Positions 22,059-30,865 of a stretch of DNA of 64,000 nucleotides are shown here, piece after piece. Source of the DNA: Xenophilus sp. E41 (GTDB lineage Bacteria > Pseudomonadota > Gammaproteobacteria > Burkholderiales > Burkholderiaceae_C). Below the pieces are notes generated by a model. The model did no database searches. It was not told the origin of the DNA and saw only the letters and a list, made by a program, of their open reading frames with translations. Location: NCBI RefSeq assembly GCF_003671765.1, contig NZ_QPIB01000042.1, positions 1 through 64,000 of the forward strand, written 5' to 3'. The position numbers and the translations under genes are program-made. Within the stretch, counting starts at the first letter, position 1; each line of letters begins with the position of its first letter.

Positions 22059-22673
22059 TCCGGCTCGCTGACGCGAGGCGTCATGCAAAAACGGGCATAT
22101 GAGCCCGACAAATCCGTAAAAACGGGTAATAAACCACAGACATCAATCCCAGCCTCGCGCCAGCACGGGCGCGGCCCGGCGGCTTGCCGACCACCTCGTA
22201 AAAACAATCACCCGAAGCGTGCGGGCTCGGTGGGGGCTAGACCGCGCGCCGGCGGGCGAGGGCAGGCTGTCGGGGGTGGGCTGGCGCCTGAGGCAGGCGT
22301 GCAGCCACGGCGAGGCCCCCAGCGGGGCGCAGGTGAGCCTTTAGCGGGGCGGCGATGGGTTGCGGAGTGGCGGGGCAGGAAAAACGCCCCAGAGGCTGCG
22401 TATGGGCTGGACTTAGCGGTTGCCGGACGCACGGGCCTCGCGCTCAGTCCGGATTAGGGTGGCGACTTGAAGGGGGAACCCTTCGCTTGCTAGCGCGCAG
22501 CGGTCGGTCAAGCCGCCTGCGCTCGCGTGGCTGCGGCCTGGTGATAGGGCTGAGCGCGCGGGCTGCTCGGGCGGCTGGCGCCGCCCCCAGCACGCCCCGT
22601 GCACATGTGGCGTACGTTGAGTCAGTTCGTCGAACGTGAGTTATGTCACACTTTGCGCCGCCAAGGAGCAGCT
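22059..22673. other. Non-coding left end of the prophage, with a candidate cos region
   Basis: 615 bp with no convincing gene; the open frames are low-complexity, Arg/Gly/Pro rich. It has an AT-richer part near 22085-22140 with an AAAAACGGG direct repeat and a small CGGGC/GCCCG hairpin, then a very GC-rich, G-run-rich part with the cos-like 19-mer. The following 22440-22670 has no visible feature except the ribosome site of the next gene. Confidence 0.55.
22369..22387 (+). other. Candidate cos (packaging/cohesive end) site
   Basis: GGCGGGGCAGGAAAAACGC matches 14 of 19 bases of the P2 cohesive end as I recall it, and in the same orientation relative to the leftward portal gene. P2-type genomes have cos beyond the 3' end of portal gene Q, and this site is on that side. 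The small genes at 22.6-24.7 kb lie in between. Based on sequence resemblance only. Confidence 0.4.
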
Positions 22674-22976
22674 ATGAACATCCACAGTTCGCGCCCGCTC
22701 GAAAGTGATGAGCCGCTTGCATCCTCCGAGTGGACAATGACCGTCGACAAGAACGAGTCGGGGTACTACTTTGCGTCAGTGGCGCGGGGTGGACAGGTGC
22801 TTTGCCGCCTGTCTCTCAACAGCCATTTCGACACGAGAGAGGCCGCAGAGCGCGCGCTCGCGAGCCGTGCACGCGAGTGGATCGCCGACTTTTGTGGCAG
22901 GCCGACGAGTCGGGGCAACACGAGAGATGAAGACCGAAAAAGAGCTGAGGGATTTGGTGGAGGCTCTGAGCAGTGA
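22674..22976 (+). CDS. Small phage hypothetical protein
   Basis: 100 aa. ATG at 22674 is preceded by AAGGAG at ideal spacing. Acidic/polar, no recognised family; middle part 'DKNESGYYFASVARGGQVLC' looks like a small beta-rich domain. Overlaps the next ORF by 50 bp. Codon use is less GC-biased than the structural genes, as for an accessory (moron) gene. Confidence 0.65.
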   Translation: MNIHSSRPLESDEPLASSEWTMTVDKNESGYYFASVARGGQVLCRLSLNSHFDTREAAERALASRAREWIADFCGRPTSRGNTRDEDRKRAEGFGGGSEQ

Positions 22977-23112
22977 ACTTGCAGACGCGCGAGTGGCCGC
23001 GCGGGCATCAGGTGGGGACCCCGCCCACGATGCTGCCTGTGTCGAGTTGAGCATCGAGCTGGCGAAGGTTCACACGGAACTTGCATGGCTGCGGTTGACC
23101 GGCGGGCGGTGA
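22927..23112 (+). CDS. Small phage hypothetical protein, helical
   Basis: 61 aa, ATG at 22927 in a different frame from the preceding gene and overlapping its end. The sequence ('LRDLVEALSSELADARVAAR', 'IELAKVHTELAWLRL') predicts two amphipathic helices. No family recognised. Its existence rests on frame and composition only. Confidence 0.5.
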   Translation: MKTEKELRDLVEALSSELADARVAARASGGDPAHDAACVELSIELAKVHTELAWLRLTGGR

Positions 23113-23128
23113 CAGCTCTGCGCCAGCA

Positions 23129-23305
23129 TCACTTCTTCGCCAAGTAGGCGCGCACGGCGTCAGCAGAGTTGCCCACAGCCTTCACTGCCTCATGCAGTTC
23201 ATCGGCGGTCACGCAGAGGCTTTCAGTCCAGCTGCTGACTTCGTGCGGTTCGTCTATGGCGATGAGCTTGCGATCGAGGCCGGTCTTTTTTGGATCGTCT
23301 GACAT
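23129..23305 (-). CDS. DUF3606 domain-containing small protein
   Basis: 58 aa, found by reading the minus strand (ATG 23305, TGA 23129-23131). The sequence 'TSWTESLCVTADELHEAVK'-like pattern (here 'SSWTESLCVTADELHEAVKA' then 'VGNSADAVRAYL') is typical of DUF3606, a short family widespread in Burkholderiales chromosomes and phages. GGAGA precedes the ATG. Function unknown. Confidence 0.8.
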   Translation of the reverse strand: MSDDPKKTGLDRKLIAIDEPHEVSSWTESLCVTADELHEAVKAVGNSADAVRAYLAKK

Positions 23306-23395
23306 AGGTGGTCTCCGCGCTGTATCGGCAGACCGAGGTTATGCCCTCGCCTGCCTGCCTTGTAAGTAGGCGAACATTTAAGGCGACGCACTAGC

Positions 23396-23617
23396 TCAAG
23401 AGCGAAGGGCGCCTGGCAGCTCTTCCCGGCGGGCTTCGTACAGGCACGTGACGTGAAATTCCCATGCGTCGCACTGGTGGATGTGCGCCGCAAGCAAGAT
23501 GGGGGAGTCAAGGGCGCCGGCGTCTTTCAGCGGGCGCGGGTACGGCGGAGTTTCCACGCCCGCCTTGATGAGAACGATCGCCATCTCGAAAGGAGTCAAG
23601 TTCGCGGTAGGGAGCAT
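23396..23617 (-). CDS. Small phage hypothetical protein
   Basis: 73 aa on the minus strand, ATG 23617. Composition looks coding ('LTPFEMAIVLIKAGVETPPY', 'AHIHQCDAWEFHVTCLYE') with two Cys and two His in the second half. No family recognised. Probably one transcript with the genes at 23656 and 23129. Confidence 0.55.
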   Translation of the reverse strand: MLPTANLTPFEMAIVLIKAGVETPPYPRPLKDAGALDSPILLAAHIHQCDAWEFHVTCLYEARREELPGALRS

Positions 23618-23655
23618 CTTGGCCCTGATGCGCTCGGGAAGGTAGCGAACACGGG

Positions 23656-23868
23656 CTAGTGTGCGGAAAGACCGTTCGCGTCCGACCCGCCTGCTGCGCG
23701 ACCAAGGCCGCGAACCAGCCGAGCGAGTCGGGCCAGGCGGCCGCGGTTGGGCACGTTTTCAGGCGTTGCGCACGCCAGATGCGTTCGATAGTTGTCCGTC
23801 ATCTCCACCCAGCGCGCGAACTCTGGGCCGAGTGGGTGGCGTACATACATGGCGTCTCTGGCTATCAC
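23656..23868 (-). CDS. Small phage hypothetical protein
   Basis: 70 aa read from a GTG at 23868 with AGGAGAG at good spacing; an internal ATG (residue 7) is the alternative. N-terminal 'MYVRHPLGPEFARWVEMTDN' looks like a real protein, the C-terminal third is Arg/Gly/Ala rich. Unknown function. Leads a short leftward group of small genes. Confidence 0.5.
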   Translation of the reverse strand: MIARDAMYVRHPLGPEFARWVEMTDNYRTHLACATPENVPNRGRLARLARLVRGLGRAAGGSDANGLSAH

Positions 23869-24013
23869 GACACTCTCCTAGTCTTGGATGCATTGCCGAA
23901 CCTCTCGCAGGCGGGCTGTGTAGGAATGCTTTGGCATTGAATGCCAGCTAGTTCAACGGGCTGCGGAGGCGGCGCACCACGCGGCCTAAACTCTCCGTCC
24001 CAGCTACAAAGCC

Positions 24014-24340
24014 ATGCGGTGGGATCAAGCTATGCAGCACAATGCATCACGGTATAGCCCAGGACGTCCGGTGCCGGTCTGCCCAATGCCGGTTGACTCG
24101 CGCATCCCTTCGTTGGCGGACACCTTCGGGTGGATCGCGGCGGCCTACTACCCAAGTCGAGGTCGGGCGTATCCAGCGCTCTGGGGAAAGTTTTCGCAGC
24201 ACGTGCACATCTTGCAAAAGCACGGCGGGCGCTTCGACACACGCGGACGCTCGATGCGGTTTCGCGATTGGGAGCAAGTGGAAGCGGCGCTGCTGGCCGT
24301 TCACGCCGTTATCGCAGCCGAGGCCGGTCTTCCGACCTAA
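24014..24340 (+). CDS. Phage hypothetical protein
   Basis: 108 aa. Coding-like sequence ('PSLADTFGWIAAAYYPSRGR', 'HILQKHGGRFDTRGRSMRFR') of a small basic soluble protein. No family recognised. No strong ribosome site before ATG 24014; an ATG at 24032 is an alternative. Confidence 0.55.
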   Translation: MRWDQAMQHNASRYSPGRPVPVCPMPVDSRIPSLADTFGWIAAAYYPSRGRAYPALWGKFSQHVHILQKHGGRFDTRGRSMRFRDWEQVEAALLAVHAVIAAEAGLPT

Positions 24341-24436
24341 AGCCCAACTACCAGCTACCGTGTTCAGCCTGCAGGACTACCGCCCCATGCTGCTAGATGG
24401 GCGGCCGTTCGACTATGCTCCCTAACGTAGGCGACT

Positions 24437-24664
24437 GTGCCGTCTTCGATAACCCGCTCTTCCCCGGCCCGGCTTTGGGGCCGCGTCAACCAGTTGGCGT
24501 TCGAGGCCGAATCGCTGTTGGTCAGGACTGCAAGAGATCATGCATTCGGGCAAGGGCCTGAGCCCAGCGAAGACCTACGCAAGCTGGCCAGCGGCCTGCG
24601 ACAGCTGGCATCTGAGCTTCAAGACGCCGCCTGGAGACACAGCAAGAACAGCCCAGCCGAGTGA
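24437..24664 (+). CDS. Small phage hypothetical protein, helical
   Basis: 75 aa with a GTG start at 24437. Sequence predicts two helices ('RVNQLAFEAESLLVRTARDH', 'LRKLASGLRQLASELQDAAW'). No family recognised. Ends 40 bp before the convergent portal gene's stop. Confidence 0.5.
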   Translation: MPSSITRSSPARLWGRVNQLAFEAESLLVRTARDHAFGQGPEPSEDLRKLASGLRQLASELQDAAWRHSKNSPAE

Positions 24665-24703
24665 CATACTCCGCTGCTCAACAGGCCTAAACCTTCACGG
24701 GCA

Positions 24704-25762
24704 CTAGCCCTGCCGCTCCCAAAACCGCACCAGCTCTTCCCCCGCCCACTCGTTGAGCTCGCGGAAGCGGTTCATTAGTGGCCGAATCTCGTTCTCGATG
24801 AAGACCGCCAGCGCCTCGGGCGCGTTGCCGAAGCCGCCAGCGTTCGTCGGCAGGATACCCAGCAGGCCCGGCGGCACGCGATGGGCCGCGAGCACGTCCT
24901 CCTTGCTCACGTTCTTGATCGCGGCGAAATCGTCCTTCGCCGCCACCTCGCTGACCGGGATGAGCTTGAGGCCGTCGGATTTCCCGCCCGGCATGTGCAG
25001 GAACAGATTGCGGAAGTTGCCCGGCCCCTTCGCCCCTTTCAACGCCGTCCGAAGCGCGTCGGCGTCGCCGTTGTCGATCTGCCCATCGGTCAGATAGAGG
25101 ATGAACCCCGCGTGCGACCCGTTGGCGTAGTACTTGCGCCGGAACAGCGTCGCCGCCTCGTTCAGCCAGGCCGACTGCAGCGCGCTGATGTACTCTGGCA
25201 GGCCATACACCTCCTGATTGACGTCATCCTCCCGGAGGTGGAACACTGAGCCCGGCTCGAACTCGTGCTCCTGCATCCAGCCGCGCACGAAGAAGTAATG
25301 CCCCGGCTCTTCGCCGCGTCGCACGAACTTGGCCAGCGCGTGCTGCATCGCCAGCGGCCGCCCGGTGAAAGCCCGCGGCTGCTCCAGATACGCATTGCCG
25401 AAGACCAGAAAGTCCAACGCCCACGCCCCAAAGGCGGCACTCGACAGCCGCGGGTGAGGCTTGAACAGCGACTTGAGGATGTTGCGCTTCAGGAAGATCG
25501 CCGATCCGTGGTGCGGCGACGCCCGGAACGCGCTGGCCAGTCCTTCCCACGGCAGCGGCGTCTCGTACCAGCGCCCATTGAACATGCACTCGACGTAGTC
25601 GAGCAGCTGCACGCGGCTGATCGGCTCCGGGTCGCCGAAGGTGAAAGCCTCCACCACGCTGCCATCGCTCTGCGTCATCAGCGCCGTCGACGTGGCCGCC
25701 GGCAGTGCGCGGGTCACCTGGCCAGCAGGCCCGCCCCGGTGCTTCTTCATCAACTTGCTCAT
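24704..25762 (-). CDS. Q: Phage portal protein (P2 gpQ family)
   Basis: 352 aa, close to P2 gpQ. Forms the dodecameric portal at the capsid vertex. Family features: 'VEAFTFGDPEPISRVQLLDY', 'GNAYLEQPR', 'QEVYGLPEYISALQSAWLNE', 'LFRRKYYANGSHAGFILYLT', 'HRVPPGLLGILPTNAGGFGN'. ATG at 25762 overlaps the terminase stop by 4 bp; the longer frame upstream is inside the terminase gene. Leftward operon with the large terminase, as in P2. Confidence 0.95.
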   Translation of the reverse strand: MSKLMKKHRGGPAGQVTRALPAATSTALMTQSDGSVVEAFTFGDPEPISRVQLLDYVECMFNGRWYETPLPWEGLASAFRASPHHGSAIFLKRNILKSLFKPHPRLSSAAFGAWALDFLVFGNAYLEQPRAFTGRPLAMQHALAKFVRRGEEPGHYFFVRGWMQEHEFEPGSVFHLREDDVNQEVYGLPEYISALQSAWLNEAATLFRRKYYANGSHAGFILYLTDGQIDNGDADALRTALKGAKGPGNFRNLFLHMPGGKSDGLKLIPVSEVAAKDDFAAIKNVSKEDVLAAHRVPPGLLGILPTNAGGFGNAPEALAVFIENEIRPLMNRFRELNEWAGEELVRFWERQG

Positions 25763-27666
25763 CCGAAAATCTCCATGCGAGAGCTGCCGCCGAGCACGTC
25801 GCCGGCGAGCGTTTCGTTGTCCAGCGCGTGCATCGTTGCCCACGCCAGGTCTGCATGGCCCGTCTCTTCCGACCGGCCAGAGTCATAGGTCACGTTCCGC
25901 CCGCTGGCCGTCAGCACCCGCTTGATGGCCATGAACGACGCGGCGATATCGGTCCACCCCGCATCGAACTCGAGGCGGCCCTTGTGGATGACCTGCTGGG
26001 CCTTGAGGACGAGCCGCTGCTTCACCTCGATCGAGTACTGGTAGCCCTTCACCTGGGGGAAGAACTTTTCGACGATCTGGAACACGCCGGCGCCGAGGCC
26101 GGTCTTGTCGATGCCGATGTGCACGACGTTGTATTGCTCCGTGATTCGCTTGATCGCCGCGGCCTGGGCCTCGAAGTCGGAGCCCTTGAACTGCTCGCGG
26201 TGCAAGATGCGGAACTTGCCGCCGGCTTCCCGCGGCGGCGCCACCACCACCAGCGCGGCCGCGTCGCCCTTGTCCGACGGGTCGTAGCCCACCCACACCG
26301 GGTGATGGGCGTAGGGGCGTAGCCACAGCGGCTTCACGTCGCCCCACACCTCCCAGCTGTCGACCATGCAGGCCTGCATCTGCGCCAGCGAGAACAGCGA
26401 CAGGCTGTCATCGATGAACTGGCACATGAAGAGGTTCGCGAACTCTTCGAGCGAGTACTCCTCCCGCAGCTCGTCGATGTCGAACAGGTCGAAGCCCACG
26501 CTCACCGCATCCTCGACCGTGACGATGTCGCGCCACTTCCGATCGAGCCCGAGCCGGCCACCGCGCAGCGCCTTGTGGCTCGTGTCGATGTGGATGTGGT
26601 CCTTCTTCGCCCGCCCCTTGTTCCGGTCGTCGCCAGTCCAGAAGCCATAGGCCTCGTGCGACATCGCCGACGGCGTCGAGAAATACGTCTTGCGCCAGTG
26701 CTTGTGCGACGCCATCGCACTGGCCAGCTTGTTGATCGTGCGGAACCGCGGAACCCAGAAGAATTCGTCGAAGTAGAAGTCGCCGTGATAGCTCTGGGCC
26801 GTCATGGCGTTGGTGCCGAGGAAGATCAGTTCCGCGCTATTCCACAGCTTGATGTTCTCGCCCTTGAGCTCGACGTCGACCTCCTTGGCGAAGTCGACGA
26901 TGTAGCTGCGGAACTGGTGCGCCTGGGCCTTCGACGCCGAGAGGAAGAGCTTGTTGCGCCCCTCCTTCGCCGCCGACAGCAGCGCCTCGCGCGCGAAGTA
27001 GAACGTCGCCCCGATCTGCCGCGACTTCAGCAGCATGCGCGTGCGCTGCAGCTGCTGGTCGAACCAGTTCTGATGGAACGGGAAGTTCGACTCGCGCAGC
27101 TTCGACTCCAGCATCTCGATCTGCTCTTCGCTGAACTCGTTGCGCTTGGCCTTGCGCTTCGGCCCGGCGTTGCGCGCCGCGATGTTCGGATTGAGATCGC
27201 CCTCCTTCCCGGTCTGCTGGTACTTTTCCACCCGCGCCGTGCGCTCCAGCTGCCGGCCGAGCAGGTCGATCTCCTTGAAGTCGCCGCCGGTCTTCTCGTC
27301 CTTCAGGACCAGCTGGATCATGCGCACTTCGATCGCGCCGTTCACGCGGTCCAGCGGCTGCGCGTCGTCCCACTTCTCGGCGTCTTTCCAGCCATAGACC
27401 GTCGATGCGGGCACGCCCAGCTTTTCGGCAATGAGCTTGCATCGCCAGCCCTGCCAGTACAGGAAGCGCGCCGCGGTGCGGGGTTGCGCCTCCGGCGTCA
27501 ACGTGGCAATCTGGCTTGCCTCAGTGCTCGGCGCGGTGCCGATCACTGCCGCCGCAGCCACTGCGGCAACCGCGCGTTTCGCCCTCGACCGCTTGCGCGC
27601 AGCGGCTTTCGGGGCAGCAGAGACAGCCCGGCCAGCACGGCCGGGCGCAGCGGTTTTCACGGGCAT
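25759..27666 (-). CDS. P: Phage terminase, ATPase (large) subunit (P2 gpP family)
   Basis: 635 aa. Packages DNA and cuts at cos. An Ala/Lys/Arg-rich N-terminal extension (about 1-50) precedes a helix-turn-helix ('IAEKLGVPASTVYGWK', about 80-94), the Walker A-like 'KSRQIGAT' (214-221), the Walker B 'FYFDEFFW' (297-304) and the C-terminal RNase H-type nuclease ('VWVGYDPSDKGDAAALVVV', 'VHIGIDKTGLG'). Longer than P2 gpP (about 590) because of the N-terminal tail. Divergent from the scaffold gene across a 185-bp region. Confidence 0.95.
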   Translation of the reverse strand: MPVKTAAPGRAGRAVSAAPKAAARKRSRAKRAVAAVAAAAVIGTAPSTEASQIATLTPEAQPRTAARFLYWQGWRCKLIAEKLGVPASTVYGWKDAEKWDDAQPLDRVNGAIEVRMIQLVLKDEKTGGDFKEIDLLGRQLERTARVEKYQQTGKEGDLNPNIAARNAGPKRKAKRNEFSEEQIEMLESKLRESNFPFHQNWFDQQLQRTRMLLKSRQIGATFYFAREALLSAAKEGRNKLFLSASKAQAHQFRSYIVDFAKEVDVELKGENIKLWNSAELIFLGTNAMTAQSYHGDFYFDEFFWVPRFRTINKLASAMASHKHWRKTYFSTPSAMSHEAYGFWTGDDRNKGRAKKDHIHIDTSHKALRGGRLGLDRKWRDIVTVEDAVSVGFDLFDIDELREEYSLEEFANLFMCQFIDDSLSLFSLAQMQACMVDSWEVWGDVKPLWLRPYAHHPVWVGYDPSDKGDAAALVVVAPPREAGGKFRILHREQFKGSDFEAQAAAIKRITEQYNVVHIGIDKTGLGAGVFQIVEKFFPQVKGYQYSIEVKQRLVLKAQQVIHKGRLEFDAGWTDIAASFMAIKRVLTASGRNVTYDSGRSEETGHADLAWATMHALDNETLAGDVLGGSSRMEIFG

Positions 27667-27851
27667 GCCGCCGAGGTTGCCCGCGCGCGCGAAGCGTCGC
27701 CACCACGTCTAACCGTGCCCGCCACTGCCACATGCGCGGCGGCTTGAGCGTGCGCGGCCGCGTGGACACCATAGGCCGTCATCGAAACACGCTTCGCTGC
27801 TCACCCCGAGAGGCAAGCGCGAACCCTCATCAACCTGCAGCGAGAGCGCCC

Positions 27852-28694
27852 ATGTCCACCACCGCCAAGAAGCCGGTTTCCAAGTTCTTCCGCGTCGCCG
27901 TCGAAGGCGCCACCAGCGACGGTCGCGTGATCGACCGCGCCATGCTCGAACAGATCGCCGCCAGCTACGACCCCAAGGTCTACGGCGCGCGAATCAACGT
28001 CGAGCACATTCGTGGCCTGAGTCCGAACAGCGAGTTCGGCGCGTATGGCGACGTCCTTGCGGTCAAGACCGAAGAGGTGGAAATCGGCGGGGCGAAAAAG
28101 CTGGCTCTGTTCGCCCAGATTTCCCCGACCGATGAGCTGATCGCCATCAACAAGAAGCGCAAAAAGGTCTACTCGTCGCTCGAAGTGCGGCCGAAGTTCG
28201 CCGACACCGACAAGGCCTATCTGATCGGCTTGGCGGTCACCGACAACCCGGCCAGCCTGGGCACGGAGATGCTGGAGTTCGCCGCCAAGAACCCCGAGGC
28301 CAACCCGTTCACGGCGCGAAAAGAGCAGCCCGACGATCTGTTCACCGCCGCCGAAGAACTGTCCCTCGAATTCGAGGACGAGGCCGAAGACGGCATCGCC
28401 ACGAAGTTCAAGACCATGCTCGCCGGTGCCCTGGCCAAGTTCGGCGCGAAGTCGGGCACCGACGACGCGCGCTTCGCCGCCGTGGCCGAGGGCTTCCAGC
28501 AGATCGGCGAGGCCTTCGAGAAGCACGCGGCCGACACCGCCACCAAGCTCAGCGCGGCCCACCAGACCATCGGCGAGCTCAAGACCCAACTCGCCGACCT
28601 GCAGGCCAAGTACTCGGCCCTCGACAACACGCCCGCGGGCCGGCAGCGCCCGGCCGCCACCGGCGGCAACGGCGCCGTCAAGACCGATTGCTGA
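27852..28694 (+). CDS. O: Capsid scaffolding protein/protease (P2 gpO family)
   Basis: 280 aa, same size as P2 gpO. The N-terminal serine protease matures the capsid; residues matching the P2 triad are D23, H52 ('INVEHIRG') and S108/S109 ('KVYSSLEVR'). The C-terminal half is acidic then coiled-coil scaffold ('HQTIGELKTQLADLQAKYSA'). First gene of the rightward head operon. Confidence 0.93.
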   Translation: MSTTAKKPVSKFFRVAVEGATSDGRVIDRAMLEQIAASYDPKVYGARINVEHIRGLSPNSEFGAYGDVLAVKTEEVEIGGAKKLALFAQISPTDELIAINKKRKKVYSSLEVRPKFADTDKAYLIGLAVTDNPASLGTEMLEFAAKNPEANPFTARKEQPDDLFTAAEELSLEFEDEAEDGIATKFKTMLAGALAKFGAKSGTDDARFAAVAEGFQQIGEAFEKHAADTATKLSAAHQTIGELKTQLADLQAKYSALDNTPAGRQRPAATGGNGAVKTDC

Positions 28695-28756
28695 GCCGCC
28701 AGCACGACCAGTCCGCACCTCATCGCAACACCACGCAACGCAAAGGCAGCACCACC

Positions 28757-29776
28757 ATGCGCAAAGACACCCGCCTCGCTTTCACCGGCTACCTCTCGCA
28801 GCTGGCCCTGCTCAACGACGTGCCGAGCGTCACCGAGCGATTCAACGTCGCGCCGCGCGTGCAGCAGACGCTCGAAACGAAGATGCAGGAGTCGAGCGCC
28901 TTCCTGCAGGCGATCAACGTCATCGGCGTGGTCGAGCAGGTCGGCGACAAGGTCGGCGTCGGCGTCTCGGGCCCGATCGCCAGCCGCACCGACACGACGG
29001 GCAACGGCACCCGCCAGCCGCGCAACGTGCTGGCGCTCGACGACACCCGCTACGAGTGCAAGCAGACCAACTTCGACACGTTCATCCGCTACGCCACGCT
29101 CGACGCCTGGGCCGGCTTCCCCGACTTCCAGGCCCGCGTGCGTGACGTGATCCTGCGCCGTCAGGCGCTGGACCGCATCACGATCGGCTTCAACGGCATC
29201 AGCGCGGCCGCGACGACCGACCCCGACGCGAATCCGCTGCTGCAGGACGTGAACAAGGGCTGGCTGCAGCAGATGCGCGAGCACGCGCCGGCGAACGTGA
29301 TGAAGCAGGGCGACAAGGTGGCCAACAAGGTCATCATCGGCTCCGACCCGGCAACCAGCGACTACGCGAACCTCGACGCCGCAGTGTTCGACGCCATCAC
29401 GCTGCTCGATCCGTGGTACCAGCAGGCGCCAGACCTCGTCGCCATCGTCGGCCGCAAGCTGATGCACGACAAGTACTTCCCGCTGGTGAACCAGGACCAC
29501 AAGCCCACGGACACGCTGGCGGCCGACATCATCATCAGCCAGAAGCGGGTGGGCGGCCTGCAGGGCGTGACGGTGCCCTTCTTCCCCGACAACAAGGTGC
29601 TGGTCACCTCGCTGAAGAACCTGTCGCTCTACTGGCAGCGCGACGCCCGCCGGCGCAACCTCAAGGATGTGCCCGAGCGCGACCGCGTCGAGAACTACGA
29701 GTCGAGCAACGACGCGTATGTCGTCGAGGACTACGGCTTCGCCGCCCTGATCGAGAACATCGAAATTCAAGCGTAA
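28757..29776 (+). CDS. N: Major capsid protein (P2 gpN family)
   Basis: 339 aa (P2 gpN about 357). HK97-fold capsid protein; conserved stretches 'VTERFNVAPRVQQTLETKMQ', 'LALDDTRYECKQTNFDTFI', 'LQDVNKGWLQQMREHAP', 'LHDKYFPLVN'-type region and C-terminal 'ESSNDAYVVEDYGFAALIEN'. ATG 28757 chosen; upstream frame is the scaffold gene's end. Confidence 0.95.
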   Translation: MRKDTRLAFTGYLSQLALLNDVPSVTERFNVAPRVQQTLETKMQESSAFLQAINVIGVVEQVGDKVGVGVSGPIASRTDTTGNGTRQPRNVLALDDTRYECKQTNFDTFIRYATLDAWAGFPDFQARVRDVILRRQALDRITIGFNGISAAATTDPDANPLLQDVNKGWLQQMREHAPANVMKQGDKVANKVIIGSDPATSDYANLDAAVFDAITLLDPWYQQAPDLVAIVGRKLMHDKYFPLVNQDHKPTDTLAADIIISQKRVGGLQGVTVPFFPDNKVLVTSLKNLSLYWQRDARRRNLKDVPERDRVENYESSNDAYVVEDYGFAALIENIEIQA

Positions 29777-29858
29777 GGCGCCCGGCCATTTGTCTGCCCA
29801 CTGGCAGACGAATGGCGGCCGCACGTTGCCGTCGATCCCCACTGCACCGGAGCCCACC

Positions 29859-30752
29859 ATGCGCCCACTCAGCCCAGCCCAGCGCCACCGCGCGCGCATC
29901 CTGCAGGAACAGGTCCAAGCCGCCAGCCCGTACGGCGTCGAACTCGCCGGCAACGCCTACGACCTGATGCGCATCAAGCTGTCGCAGGACAAGAACCGCC
30001 TCTCGGCAATCCAGTCGCACGAGCGCCGCGCCGAGCTGAAGGCGAAGCTGCTGCCCGAGTACTTCGACTGGATCGAGACGGCCACCACCAAGGGCGCCGG
30101 CGCGCAGGACAACGTGCTGACCACCATCATGGTCTGGTGCTTCGACGCCGGCGCCTACCAGCTCGGCCTGTGCATCGCCAAGTACGTCATCGAGCACAGG
30201 ATGCCGATGGCCGACGACTACAAGCGCAGTCCGGCCGCCATCGTGATCGACGAGCTGGCCAATGCCTACCTGCGCGGAAACTGGGCCCCGCTGATCGTCG
30301 GTGAAGCCGACGGTGCACGCTCGCTGGTCCCCTGGCAGAAGGATGCGCGCGAATACGCGACGCTCGCGCTCGCCCGGGCGCAGGCCATCACCGCCGAGCA
30401 GGATGCGCCCGACCAGGCCCGCGCCAAGCTGCACAAGGCCATCGCGTACGCCACCATCGGCAAGGTGCAGACCGCCGAGGAACCAGACCTCGGCGGCATC
30501 GGCCCCGACGTGTTGCGAGACGCGCTCACCAATCTGCAGCGCGCCCTCGAACTCGACAGCGCCTCCGGCGTGAAAAAGGACATCGAGCGGGTCGAACGCG
30601 CACTTGCCAAGGCCGGCAAGCCCGACGCGCCCGCCCCGGCGCCTGCGCCCGCAGCGCCCCCCGACAGCAAGGCGCCGGCGAAGGCCTGCAAGCCGACCGC
30701 CGCAGCCAAGAAGCCACCGGCCGCGCCGCGCAAGACCGCGGCCCGCCGGTAG
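29859..30752 (+). CDS. M: Terminase small/endonuclease subunit (P2 gpM family)
   Basis: 297 aa. Core is typical gpM ('MRPLSPAQRHRARILQEQ', 'YDLMRIKLSQDKNRLSAIQS', 'YQLGLCIAKYVIEHRMPMAD'). ATG 29859 follows GGAG. The last about 50 residues are a Pro/Ala/Lys-rich tail (e.g. 'APAPAPAAPPDSKAPAK') absent from P2 gpM (247 aa), perhaps a basic DNA-contacting or linker tail. Confidence 0.9.
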   Translation: MRPLSPAQRHRARILQEQVQAASPYGVELAGNAYDLMRIKLSQDKNRLSAIQSHERRAELKAKLLPEYFDWIETATTKGAGAQDNVLTTIMVWCFDAGAYQLGLCIAKYVIEHRMPMADDYKRSPAAIVIDELANAYLRGNWAPLIVGEADGARSLVPWQKDAREYATLALARAQAITAEQDAPDQARAKLHKAIAYATIGKVQTAEEPDLGGIGPDVLRDALTNLQRALELDSASGVKKDIERVERALAKAGKPDAPAPAPAPAAPPDSKAPAKACKPTAAAKKPPAAPRKTAARR

Positions 30753-30865
30753 CGCAACCGAGCACCCCCGCGTGCCGGGCGGCCCGTGGCGCGACGTGAA
30801 AGGCTGAGCCCTCACCACAACGCGCCACGGCCACCGCCCACCTATCCCTGCCACCGAGCCACGCC

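Noticed and set aside
22083-22457. Open frame in the left-end non-coding region
   Set aside because: Low-complexity Gly/Arg/Ala translation, no start context, and it would cover the cos-like sequence.
27667-27851. P2-type Ogr binding site (TGT-N12-ACA) in the divergent late promoter region
   Set aside because: No TGT trinucleotide occurs there on the plus strand, so the canonical site is absent.
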